Shown one piece after another: positions 17,254-24,988 of a stretch of 38,129 bases of DNA. Each line of letters opens with the position of its first letter. The stretch's first letter is position 1. The position numbers and the translations under genes were made by a program. The notes under the pieces are model-generated. The model did not search any database, was not told the origin of the DNA, and was given only the letters and a program-made list of their open reading frames with translations. The DNA comes from an uncultured Propionivibrio sp. (GTDB lineage: Bacteria; Pseudomonadota; Gammaproteobacteria; Burkholderiales; Rhodocyclaceae): positions 1-38,129 of the forward strand of contig CALHZD010000048.1 of the NCBI GenBank assembly GCA_938040985.1, written 5' to 3'.

Positions 17254-19209
17254 ATGATCGTCCTCAAAAATCTCACGTTACGGCGTGGCGCCAGACGGGT
17301 GCTCGACGAAGCTTCTGCCGTCATTAACCCCGGTGAGAAGATTGGCCTGGTCGGCCGCAATGGCGCCGGCAAGTCCTCGTTGTTCGCTTTGCTTGCCGGA
17401 TCGCTGCACGAAGATGCCGGCGAGTGCCTGGTGCCGTCTGTCTGGCGTTTGGCGCAAGTCGCCCAGGAGATGCCGGAAACAGCGCAGAGCGCGACGGATT
17501 TCGTCATCGCCGGAGATGCCTTCCTGATGGCGGCGCAGGCTGAGGCGCACGCTGCGGAGGCTTCCGGTAATGGCGAACGCATGGCGCATGCCTATACGGC
17601 GCTGACTGATGCGGGCGCACACGATGCGCATGCTCGGGCGCAGGCGTTGATTCTGGGCTTGGGCTTCCGCATGGACGAGCTGAACCGGCCGGTCAATAGT
17701 TTTTCCGGCGGCTGGCGTATGCGCCTGCAACTGGCGCGGGCGCTGATGTGTCCATCCGACCTGCTGCTACTCGATGAGCCGACCAACCACCTCGATCTCG
17801 ATGCGCTGGTTTGGCTGGAAAGCTGGCTCAAGCGCTACGAAGGCACGCTGCTCGTCATTAGCCACGACCGCGAATTCCTCGATGCTGTGACGCGCATCAC
17901 CTTGCATATCGAGCGCGGAAAGCTGACGCGCTATGGCGGCAACTACAGCGATTTCGAGGCCTTGCGCGCACAGCAGATACTGTTGCAGCAAGCGGCCTAC
18001 GAGAAACAGCAAGCGCAGATCGCCCGCCTGACGAAATTCATCGACCGCTTCAAGGCCAAGGCAAGCAAAGCGCGCCAGGCGCAAAGCCGGGTCAAAGCGC
18101 TCGAACGCATGGAGCGTCTCGCGCCGGTATTGGCCGAGGCCGAATTTTCCTTTGCATTTAAAGTCCCGACCGGACTGCCCAATCCGATGCTGGCGCTACG
18201 CGATGTCGACTGCGGCTATCTGCCGCCGGCAGGCGCTTTGGCAGGCGCATCGCCGAGTCTTGTCGTGCGCCAGGTCAGTTGCACGATCGCCGCCGGCCAG
18301 CGCATCGGTATCCTCGGCGCCAACGGGCAGGGTAAATCGACTTTGGTCAAAACCCTGGTCGGCGCCTTGCCGCTGCTGTCGGGCGGTCGGGTCGAAGGCA
18401 AGGGGCTGTCGATTGGCTATTTCGCCCAGCAGGAGTTGGATGTGCTGCGGCCGCAGGATTCGCCGATCGAATATTTGACACGGCTTGCCCACACCGCATT
18501 GCCTGAGGGGGAATCGGGGCGTGAACAGGCATTGCGCAATTACTTGGGCACATTCAGTTTTACTGGCGATATGGCGTATCAGCCGGTTGGGACGATGAGC
18601 GGCGGGGAGAAAGCGCGTTTGGTGTTGGCGCTTATTGCCTGGCAGCGGCCGAATCTGCTGCTGCTTGACGAACCGACCAACCATCTCGACCTGGCTACGC
18701 GCGAAGCCCTGTCCGTCGCACTGAACGAATTTGAAGGAGCGATGATTCTGGTCAGCCACGATCGTGCGCTATTGCGTGCGGTATGTGACGAATTCTGGCT
18801 TGTGGCGCACGGGCGCGTCACTCCGTTCGACGGCGATCTCGACGATTACCAGCAGTTTCTTCTTGAGGATGCGCGCCGGCAGCGTGAGGCGGAAAAACAG
18901 GCGCGTATGCAAAACGGACAAGCGGAACAAACGTCAGCGGTACGAAAACGAGAACATGTGGCGGCTCGCCAGACCGCGGTGCAGCTTCGGTCGTTCAGGC
19001 GTGCACAGGAGAAACTCGAAAGTGAGTTACACACCCTGCAAACGCGCAAACAGGCGATCGAAACCCGTTTTGCTGAAGAAAGCCTGCCGGTCGATGAAAT
19101 TACCGCACTCGGCAATGAACTCAAGGTACTGAACGAAGCGCTCGATGCCCAAGAAGAGCGCTGGCTAACATTGGCCGAGGAAATCGAGCGGGTTGAGGCG
19201 TCGTCGTAG
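17254..19209 (+). CDS. ABC-F family ATPase (YheS-like)
   Basis: Soluble protein with two ABC ATPase domains and no membrane domain, as in ABC-F proteins that act on the ribosome. The first domain has Walker A GRNGAGKSS (34-42), signature SGGWRMRL and Walker B LLLLDEPTNHLD; the second has GANGQGKST, SGGEKARL and again LLLLDEPTNHLD. The interdomain linker (about 230-300) is basic and helical, and a C-terminal coiled coil rich in Glu, Arg and Gln occupies about 540-651. The 651 residues agree with E. coli YheS (637) better than with EttA or Uup. The start ATG follows thrH by 100 bp. Function is inferred from family. Confidence 0.93.
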   Translation: MIVLKNLTLRRGARRVLDEASAVINPGEKIGLVGRNGAGKSSLFALLAGSLHEDAGECLVPSVWRLAQVAQEMPETAQSATDFVIAGDAFLMAAQAEAHAAEASGNGERMAHAYTALTDAGAHDAHARAQALILGLGFRMDELNRPVNSFSGGWRMRLQLARALMCPSDLLLLDEPTNHLDLDALVWLESWLKRYEGTLLVISHDREFLDAVTRITLHIERGKLTRYGGNYSDFEALRAQQILLQQAAYEKQQAQIARLTKFIDRFKAKASKARQAQSRVKALERMERLAPVLAEAEFSFAFKVPTGLPNPMLALRDVDCGYLPPAGALAGASPSLVVRQVSCTIAAGQRIGILGANGQGKSTLVKTLVGALPLLSGGRVEGKGLSIGYFAQQELDVLRPQDSPIEYLTRLAHTALPEGESGREQALRNYLGTFSFTGDMAYQPVGTMSGGEKARLVLALIAWQRPNLLLLDEPTNHLDLATREALSVALNEFEGAMILVSHDRALLRAVCDEFWLVAHGRVTPFDGDLDDYQQFLLEDARRQREAEKQARMQNGQAEQTSAVRKREHVAARQTAVQLRSFRRAQEKLESELHTLQTRKQAIETRFAEESLPVDEITALGNELKVLNEALDAQEERWLTLAEEIERVEASS

Positions 19210-19312
19210 AGAAGCGTCGTATGCAGCACACTTACCGCCAAGATATGCTGCGCTACTCCGCATGCAACCCGGTCATCACTTGCGTGTTTTGTAGAAATAG
19301 TTGATTGCTTCG

Positions 19313-19353
19313 AATATAAAAATACCCGCCCGTACGTGTCTACGCGAGGCGGG
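19313..19353 (-). terminator. Intrinsic terminator of frdABCD
   Basis: The arms CCCGCC (19325-19330) and GGCGGG (19348-19353), extended by CGTA/TACG, form a hairpin with a loop of about 6 bases. Read on the minus strand it is followed by TATTTTTATATT (19324 to 19313), a good U-rich tail. It lies about 65 bp past the frdD stop and matches the end of that operon. Confidence 0.8.
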
Positions 19354-19417
19354 CAGGTGTGTCGTGTTATTGGTTTTTTGTTTTTGCTGATAGAAACCGG
19401 AACGAATAATTTCTGTT

Positions 19418-19786
19418 TCAGAAACCGATTTTCAGCAATAGCACGCCCGAAATGACGGTAGCGATGAACGCTGATCCGTAGCAGAGCAGTTTGGCACCCA
19501 TGCCGGCATGGATGCCGAACTCGTGGAGCGAGTGGTAGGTGCGATGTACGGCAAACCACATGAACAGGGAAATGACGGCGAAGATAAAGCCCTTGCCAAA
19601 AAAGTTCTGGACGAAAGCTAGGACCTTTGGGTAGCTCATTGTGTCCTGCGGCAACAGGATGCCCAACGGAACGGCAATACCGGTAATAAAAACCAGCGCC
19701 GGGCCGAATAGCGCCGAAAGCATGCCACCGGCGCCAAAGAGCCCCCAGAAAATGGGAGCGTTGGAACGCTTACGAATCTTTTTCAT
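19418..19786 (-). CDS. frdD: Fumarate reductase membrane anchor subunit D
   Basis: Hydrophobic subunit that, with FrdC, anchors fumarate reductase to the inner membrane and forms the quinol site. The 122 residues (E. coli 119) contain KRSNAPIFWGLFGAGGM, the family N-terminal signature, and three predicted membrane helices (about 13-41, 60-85 and 98-119), with HRTYHSLHEFG between the last two. The ATG start at 19786 overlaps the frdC stop as ATGA; an in-frame longer reading is antisense-like noise within frdC. A terminator follows. Confidence 0.94.
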   Translation of the reverse strand: MKKIRKRSNAPIFWGLFGAGGMLSALFGPALVFITGIAVPLGILLPQDTMSYPKVLAFVQNFFGKGFIFAVISLFMWFAVHRTYHSLHEFGIHAGMGAKLLCYGSAFIATVISGVLLLKIGF

Positions 19787-20181
19787 GCAGCAATCCTCCC
19801 CACCAGGGCGATCAGTCCGAGAGCGGCGACGACCGCGGCGGTCAGCCCTCCTGCGATGATGGTGCCGGGCGCGACCTTTTTTCCGCCGATCCGAACAGGC
19901 GGCATGGTGATCGGCATGATTTTGAACCATGTATAGGCATGGTAAGCAATCGCAATCAGCAAAATCAGGTGAAAAATGATTGATACCGGGCTTTTCAGTG
20001 CGGCTAGCCAATCATTCCAATAGGTTTCGCCCTGACTTAGGCGCACCAGCCCGACCAATAAAACGATGGCGTAGGCAATGACGAATAAGGCCGTGCTTTC
20101 ATGGATGACATATTCGACATAAAAGGGATTTTTTTTCCACCATCCGTCCATCGGGCGAACATACGGTTTGCGTTTGCTCAC
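19783..20181 (-). CDS. frdC: Fumarate reductase membrane anchor subunit C
   Basis: Membrane anchor of the E. coli-type quinol:fumarate reductase. The 132 residues (E. coli 131) start with KRKPYVRPMDGWWKKNPFY, closely matching the E. coli FrdC N-terminus, and carry Glu28 in HESTAL, aligned with the E. coli residue needed for quinol oxidation, and AYHAYTWFKIMP, with the His at the quinone site. Three membrane helices are predicted. No heme-ligating pattern of succinate dehydrogenase anchors is seen. Its start overlaps the frdB stop by 4 bases and its end overlaps frdD. Confidence 0.95.
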   Translation of the reverse strand: MSKRKPYVRPMDGWWKKNPFYVEYVIHESTALFVIAYAIVLLVGLVRLSQGETYWNDWLAALKSPVSIIFHLILLIAIAYHAYTWFKIMPITMPPVRIGGKKVAPGTIIAGGLTAAVVAALGLIALVGRIAA

Positions 20182-20930
20182 TGTGTACCCCCTTTCGGTG
20201 ACAGAAAACGCAGGAAATAGTCCTTTGCAGCTTCGATCTTGTTGAGATTCACGGCATTCCCTGGATCAACGTGTTTGGGACACACCTCTGAGCAGTAGGC
20301 GACGGCGCTACATACATATACCCCTTCTTCGCTGGTGATCAGCTCCATCCGCTGTTTGGTTCCGCTATCGCGCGAATCCATGTTGTAGCGGTGCAGCAGC
20401 GCAATTGCGCCTGGGCCGATAAAGTCAGGATTGAGGCCGTACTGCGGGCAGGCGGCATAACACAGCGTACAGTTGATGCACGAAGTAAATTGCATATATT
20501 CCTGCACCTGCGCGGGCGTCTGGATATATTCCCCCTCTTCAAGCGTTCTGGTTTCTTTGGGAATGATGTAAGGATGAACGCTTTCCAGTTTGTCGATGAA
20601 CCCCGAAAGATCAACAACGAGATCCTTATCGATGGGGAAGTGCGAGAGCGCTTCGACGGTAATCCGCTTCGGATAGTAGTCGCGGATAAAGGTCTCGCAC
20701 GAGAGCTTGGGAATGCCATTGATCATCATGCCGCAACTGCCGCAGACAGCCATGCGGCATGACCAGCGGAACGTTAAGGTGCCGTCGAAGTTGTCTTTGA
20801 TGTACTGAATGCCTTGCAATACCGACATATCGTTGGTGAAAGGCACCTTGTAAACTTCGGAATGCGGCGCTTCGTCGCTTTCCGGCAGGTAGCGGAGCAC
20901 CTCGATTTCAATGAATTTCTGTTCAGACAT
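20178..20930 (-). CDS. frdB: Fumarate reductase iron-sulfur subunit
   Basis: Electron-transfer subunit passing electrons from quinol to FrdA. The 250 residues (E. coli 244) have a plant-type ferredoxin domain with [2Fe-2S] cysteines 58, 63, 66 and 78 (SCRMAVCGSCG), then CINCTLCYAACP (151, 154, 157) for [4Fe-4S] and the sets Cys161, 207, 213 and 217 (CSAVAYCSEVCPKHVDP), the latter for [3Fe-4S]. CSEVCPKHVDP is characteristic of FrdB. The ATG overlaps frdA by 8 bases. Confidence 0.96.
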   Translation of the reverse strand: MSEQKFIEIEVLRYLPESDEAPHSEVYKVPFTNDMSVLQGIQYIKDNFDGTLTFRWSCRMAVCGSCGMMINGIPKLSCETFIRDYYPKRITVEALSHFPIDKDLVVDLSGFIDKLESVHPYIIPKETRTLEEGEYIQTPAQVQEYMQFTSCINCTLCYAACPQYGLNPDFIGPGAIALLHRYNMDSRDSGTKQRMELITSEEGVYVCSAVAYCSEVCPKHVDPGNAVNLNKIEAAKDYFLRFLSPKGGTQ

Positions 20931-22719
20931 GGGCAGCCTTCCTTTCCGCGTCGGCTTTTTCGCCTGCCGCGCCGTAGACGCGCGCCGCGGGAGGTGATTT
21001 AGTAATCTTCACGTCGGTGTATTCAAGACGCGGTGCGCCGCCGGGCACATAGTATGCGTCGGAATGCTTGAGGAAGTTAACGTCATCGCGCTGTCCATAG
21101 CCATCCAGCCGCTGATGGGCGCCGCGCGACTCTTTGCGGTTGATCGCTGAATAGACGATGGATTGCGCCACGTCGAGCTGGTAGTCGAGTTCGATCGCTG
21201 TCAGCCAGTCGGTGTTCCAGACGCTGGTCTTATCGTCCAGTTCAATGTTCCGGAAACGCTCACGCAATTCGGCCAGCTTGTCGCAGGTTTTCTGCATGGT
21301 GGCCTGTTCGCGGTAAATGCCGCAGCCTTCTTCCATTGCCTGCACCATTTCCTTGCGGATGTTGGCAACGCGCTCTTTCGTGCCGTAGGCGGTTTGTGTC
21401 TTGAACGCAAGCACACGGTTACGGGCGGCTTCGGCCTGCTTGAGCAGCGTGTCGGTATTTCCGAATTCAAATGATTTGGCGGTTTCCGCGGCTTCTACGC
21501 CTGCCAGTTTGCCAAAAACGACAAGCTCCGTCAGCGAGTTGGAGCCGAGACGGTTGGCGCCGTGCAGGCCGACGTTCGAGCATTCCCCAATGGCGTACAG
21601 GCCGCGCAGTTTTGTCTGACATTTGTTGTCGGTGGCGATGCCGCCCATCGTGTAATGCACTGCCGGGCGTACCGGAATCGGCTGGATGGCCGGGTCGATG
21701 CCCAGAAAAGTGGCGGCCATTTCGCAAATCAGCGGCAAACGCTCATGCAGGCGCGCCTTGCCAAGATGGCGCAGATCGAGGTGTACGTGCTTGCCGAGTA
21801 CCGGATCATCAAAAACGCGCCCCTTTTGCATCTCGAAATAGAAGGATTGGCTGAGGCGGTCGCGCGGGCCAAGCTCCATATATTTATTCTTTGGTTTATC
21901 CTGTAGGGGACCCAGACCGTAATCCTGCAAATAGCGGTAGCCGTCCTTGTTGACCAGATAACCGCCTTCGCCGCGGCAGGCTTCCGTAAACAGCAGGCCG
22001 GTGATCGGCATGCAGGTCGGGTGGTACTGCACGAATTCCATATCGCGCAAGGGCACGCCGTGGCGGAAAACCGCGCCCTGCACATCTCCGGTCACGATGC
22101 CGCCGAGTGTGCTTTCACGGAAAATGCGCCCAGCGCCGCCGGTGGCGATAATGACCGATTTGCCCTGGATGAGGTTGAATTCGCCGGTTGCCATTTCAAT
22201 GGCGACGATCCCCTGGCAGCGTCCTTCGTCTTCCAGAATATCAATACAAAAATATTCGTCGAAACGTTTGATCGAGGGAAACTGGATCGATGTCTGGAAC
22301 AGGGTATGCAGGATATGGAATCCGGATTTATCGGCGGCAAACCACGTCCGCTCGATCTTCATGCCCCCGAAGGGACGGACGTTGACTTTGCCTTCCGGCG
22401 TACGGCTCCATGGGCATCCCCAGTGCTCGAGCTGGGTCAGTTCAATCGGTGCCTGCTTGACGAAATATTCGACGACATCCTGCTCGCACAACCAGTCGCC
22501 GCCGCCGACGGTGTCGTGGAAGTGGTTGTCCAGGTTATCCTCCTCTTTCTTGATGCCTGCCGCGCCGCCTTCGGCGGATACGGTATGGCTGCGCATCGGA
22601 TAGACTTTGGATACCAGCGCGATTTTCAGCGCAGGATCGGCCTGGGCGACGGCGATTGCCGCACGTAATCCCGCACCTCCTCCGCCAACAACAACCACGT
22701 CTGCTTTATAGGTATTCAC
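20923..22719 (-). CDS. frdA: Fumarate reductase flavoprotein subunit
   Basis: Catalytic subunit reducing fumarate to succinate at the cytoplasmic face of the membrane. The 598 residues (E. coli 602) show the Rossmann GGGGAGLRAA (12-21), the histidine that would bind FAD covalently (His45 in RSHTVSAEGG), the catalytic segment RPAVHYTMGGI, and HGANRLGSNSL. The start is GTG at 22719 with AAGGA 8 nt upstream; a nearby ATG is out of frame. A promoter candidate lies at 22823-22851. FrdA and SdhA are similar; the assignment rests mainly on the FrdB, FrdC and FrdD features and on gene order. Confidence 0.94.
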   Translation of the reverse strand: MNTYKADVVVVGGGGAGLRAAIAVAQADPALKIALVSKVYPMRSHTVSAEGGAAGIKKEEDNLDNHFHDTVGGGDWLCEQDVVEYFVKQAPIELTQLEHWGCPWSRTPEGKVNVRPFGGMKIERTWFAADKSGFHILHTLFQTSIQFPSIKRFDEYFCIDILEDEGRCQGIVAIEMATGEFNLIQGKSVIIATGGAGRIFRESTLGGIVTGDVQGAVFRHGVPLRDMEFVQYHPTCMPITGLLFTEACRGEGGYLVNKDGYRYLQDYGLGPLQDKPKNKYMELGPRDRLSQSFYFEMQKGRVFDDPVLGKHVHLDLRHLGKARLHERLPLICEMAATFLGIDPAIQPIPVRPAVHYTMGGIATDNKCQTKLRGLYAIGECSNVGLHGANRLGSNSLTELVVFGKLAGVEAAETAKSFEFGNTDTLLKQAEAARNRVLAFKTQTAYGTKERVANIRKEMVQAMEEGCGIYREQATMQKTCDKLAELRERFRNIELDDKTSVWNTDWLTAIELDYQLDVAQSIVYSAINRKESRGAHQRLDGYGQRDDVNFLKHSDAYYVPGGAPRLEYTDVKITKSPPAARVYGAAGEKADAERKAAHV

Positions 22720-22822
22720 GCATGATCCTTTCGTGTGAAAAGAGGATTGTGTCGGAAATTGCGGCTACTCCGTCGTCGGGACGGTTTTAAGAAGACTCGG
22801 TAGTATTCGGAAAACCGCGTGA

Positions 22823-22851
22823 ATTATGGCGCTTTCTCATTTTCCCGACAA
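22823..22851 (-). promoter_or_regulatory. Candidate promoter of frdABCD
   Basis: On the minus strand TTGTCG (22851-22846) and CATAAT (22828-22823) are separated by 17 bp, about 105 bp before the frdA start. The -10 matches 5 of 6 and the -35 4 of 6. No FNR-type TTGAT-N4-ATCAA was seen, so oxygen control is not visible. Confidence 0.45.
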
Positions 22852-22895
22852 CCGTCTTGCGATGGTTTTTGCGAAAAAGCGTTCGCCTTCCCGAA

Positions 22896-23702
22896 TTACG
22901 CGGTAAAGCTAAAAACGGCATCGGCATTCGCACGGGTCACGGCGGCAATATGGGCAGTGGATTCTCGACGCAGTTCGGCCAATACGCCGGCAATACGCGG
23001 TATCTGTTCAGGCGAGTTACGCGGCTTGCTCAGCGTGTCGGATGAGTGGGCGTCCCTCAGCCAGACGGGTGGAGTATCGGGCGCGTCGGTTTCCAGCACG
23101 ATGGCTTCAAGCGGCAGGCTGGCGGCCAACGCGCGGATGCGGGTTGAACCCGGATAAGTCATGGCGCCGCCGAACCCGAGTTTGAAACCAAGGGCAATGA
23201 ACTGCTCGGCTTGCTGCCGGCTGCCATTAAAAGCATGAGCGATGCCGCGCCGGATGCCCGAGCGCCGAATGTATTTGAGTACGGTGTCGATCGAGCGGCG
23301 CACATGCAGGATAACGGGCAGACCGAATTCCTCGGCGATATTCAGTTGCCCGACAAAAAAATAGGTCTGCCGTTCGGCGTCGTAGTCCGGAACAAAAAAA
23401 TCCAGCCCGATTTCCCCGGTGGCTCTCGGCGGGCAATCGCCCTGAAACTCTGTGCGCAGCCAGTCGCGCAATGCCGGCAGATCCGCCTCGTGCGCCTGAT
23501 CAACGTATAAGGGATGAATGCCGTAGGCGGGCGAGCATCCAGTAAAACGGCGGCAACATGCCCGCACGGCAGAAAAATTATCCCGACTGACGGCGGGAAT
23601 CAATACACGGCTGACGCCTTTTGCCAGCGCCGCTGCGACAACGTTGGAACGGTCGGCATCAAATTCAGGCGCGTCCAGATGGCAATGCGTATCGAACCAC
23701 AT
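22896..23702 (-). CDS. TatD-family metal-dependent hydrolase (YjjV-like)
   Basis: Probable metal-dependent DNase of the TatD family. The 268 residues form a TIM barrel with the metal-binding DTHCHLD (4-10), GEIGLD near 97-102, a conserved histidine in VILHVR, HAFNGS near 156-161 and ETDAPD near 209-214. RNSPEQIP is a family signature near the end. It is closer in pattern to YjjV than to TatD. It starts 23 bp after dadA and may be cotranscribed with spoT-dadA. Substrate is unknown. Confidence 0.9.
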   Translation of the reverse strand: MWFDTHCHLDAPEFDADRSNVVAAALAKGVSRVLIPAVSRDNFSAVRACCRRFTGCSPAYGIHPLYVDQAHEADLPALRDWLRTEFQGDCPPRATGEIGLDFFVPDYDAERQTYFFVGQLNIAEEFGLPVILHVRRSIDTVLKYIRRSGIRRGIAHAFNGSRQQAEQFIALGFKLGFGGAMTYPGSTRIRALAASLPLEAIVLETDAPDTPPVWLRDAHSSDTLSKPRNSPEQIPRIAGVLAELRRESTAHIAAVTRANADAVFSFTA

Positions 23703-23725
23703 CGGTTTGTGCGAACAGGCGTCAG

Positions 23726-24979
23726 CTAGATCGTGCGTAAAGGGATGGCCGGCTCTTTGCCGTCAATAATATCTGCGAGTGCTTGTCCCGAGCCGCAGGC
23801 CATCGTCCAACCGAGCGTTCCATGTCCTGTGTTGAGAAACAGGTTGGGGATTTTCGTGCGCCCGACTAACGGCACGCTCGAGGGCGTTGCCGGGCGCAGC
23901 CCGCACCAGAATTCCGCCTCACCGGCGGGGTTGAGTTGAGGAAATAGGGCCTGCGTGCGCCGTATCAGCGCCTGGCAGCGCGCTTCGTTGAGTTCGGTGT
24001 TGTAGCCATTGAATTCGGCCGTGCCGGCAATGCGCAAACGCTGGCCCAGGCGCGCAAAAACGATTTTATGGCCATCGTCGGTCATGGCAACTTGGGGCGC
24101 AACGCTGTCCGCCGACAAAGGGACGGTTGCCGAATAGCCTTTGGCCGGATAGACAGGAATGCGAATGCCCAGCGGCCCGAGCAGCAGCGGCGAGTAGCTG
24201 CCGCAGGCGACGACGTAAGCCTGCGCAGCATGCGCTTCTACGTCACCACCGGCAGTCTGTAGAACGATATTGTGCAGCTTGCCGTCGCGCCCGGTTTGCA
24301 GCGCGCTGATCCGCGCATTGAAAAGGAATTCGACGCCTGCGTCGGCGCATCGCTGTGCCAGGCGCTGGGTAAACAGCAGCGCGTTGCCGGATTCGTCTTC
24401 TTTTGTATAGTCGCCGCCGACCAGCATGGGTCGCGCCGCATGCAGTGCCGGTTCGATGGCAACGCATTCGTCGGCATCAACCGGACGCCGGTCACAGCCG
24501 AACGCGCGCATGACCTTGGCGGCTTCGATCGCCGCTGCGTATTCGCGGGCGTCGGTATAAACGTGCAGGATGCCGCATTCGCGCTGTTCGTATTCAATAC
24601 CCGTTTCACGGCGCAGTTCGCCGAGTTTTTGGCGGCTGTAGATAGCCAGCGCAAGGATGTCGCGCACATTGGCGCGCACCCGGGCAGCCGCGCATTCGCG
24701 CAGAAAACGCCAGCTCCAGTCAAACAGCTTTCGATCGGGGCGAAGGCGGAAAAGCAACGGCGCATCTTCACGCCCCAGCCAGCCCAGCGCGCGCCGCAAC
24801 GTATGCGGGTTGGCCCAGGGTTCAGCGTGGGAAACCGAAATTTGGCCGCCATTGGCAAAGCTCGTTTCCAGCCCTGCTCCCGCTTGCCGGTCGATTACCG
24901 TGACGCGGTGTCCTGCACAGGCGAGGTACCAGGCGCTGCTGACGCCAATAACTCCCGCGCCGAGAACCAGAACTTTCAT
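23726..24979 (-). CDS. dadA: D-amino acid dehydrogenase
   Basis: FAD-dependent membrane-associated enzyme converting D-amino acids such as D-alanine to keto acids and ammonia, with electrons passed to the respiratory chain. The 417 residues begin MKVLVLGAGVIGVSSAWYLA, the FAD-binding fold, and contain SFANGGQISVSHAEPWANP in outline (FANGGQ-x-S-x2-EPWANP) and the C-terminal NTGHGTLGWTMACGSG, both strongly typical of DadA. The ATG start lies 9 bp after the spoT stop, so expression is probably linked. The alanine racemase dadX, its usual partner, is not here. Confidence 0.93.
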   Translation of the reverse strand: MKVLVLGAGVIGVSSAWYLACAGHRVTVIDRQAGAGLETSFANGGQISVSHAEPWANPHTLRRALGWLGREDAPLLFRLRPDRKLFDWSWRFLRECAAARVRANVRDILALAIYSRQKLGELRRETGIEYEQRECGILHVYTDAREYAAAIEAAKVMRAFGCDRRPVDADECVAIEPALHAARPMLVGGDYTKEDESGNALLFTQRLAQRCADAGVEFLFNARISALQTGRDGKLHNIVLQTAGGDVEAHAAQAYVVACGSYSPLLLGPLGIRIPVYPAKGYSATVPLSADSVAPQVAMTDDGHKIVFARLGQRLRIAGTAEFNGYNTELNEARCQALIRRTQALFPQLNPAGEAEFWCGLRPATPSSVPLVGRTKIPNLFLNTGHGTLGWTMACGSGQALADIIDGKEPAIPLRTI

Positions 24980-24988
24980 GCCGTCTCT

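Noticed and set aside
19787..20011. Longer N-terminus for FrdD
   Set aside because: It overlaps frdC in another frame with low-complexity Arg/His residues; the ATG at 19786 fits the family.
20923..22719. Succinate dehydrogenase instead of fumarate reductase
   Set aside because: Gene order A-B-C-D, the FrdC N-terminus and the FrdB C-terminal motif all fit E. coli-type fumarate reductase; heme-binding anchor features are missing.
22720..22895. FNR/Anr box upstream of frdA
   Set aside because: No TTGAT-N4-ATCAA or close variant was found by eye.
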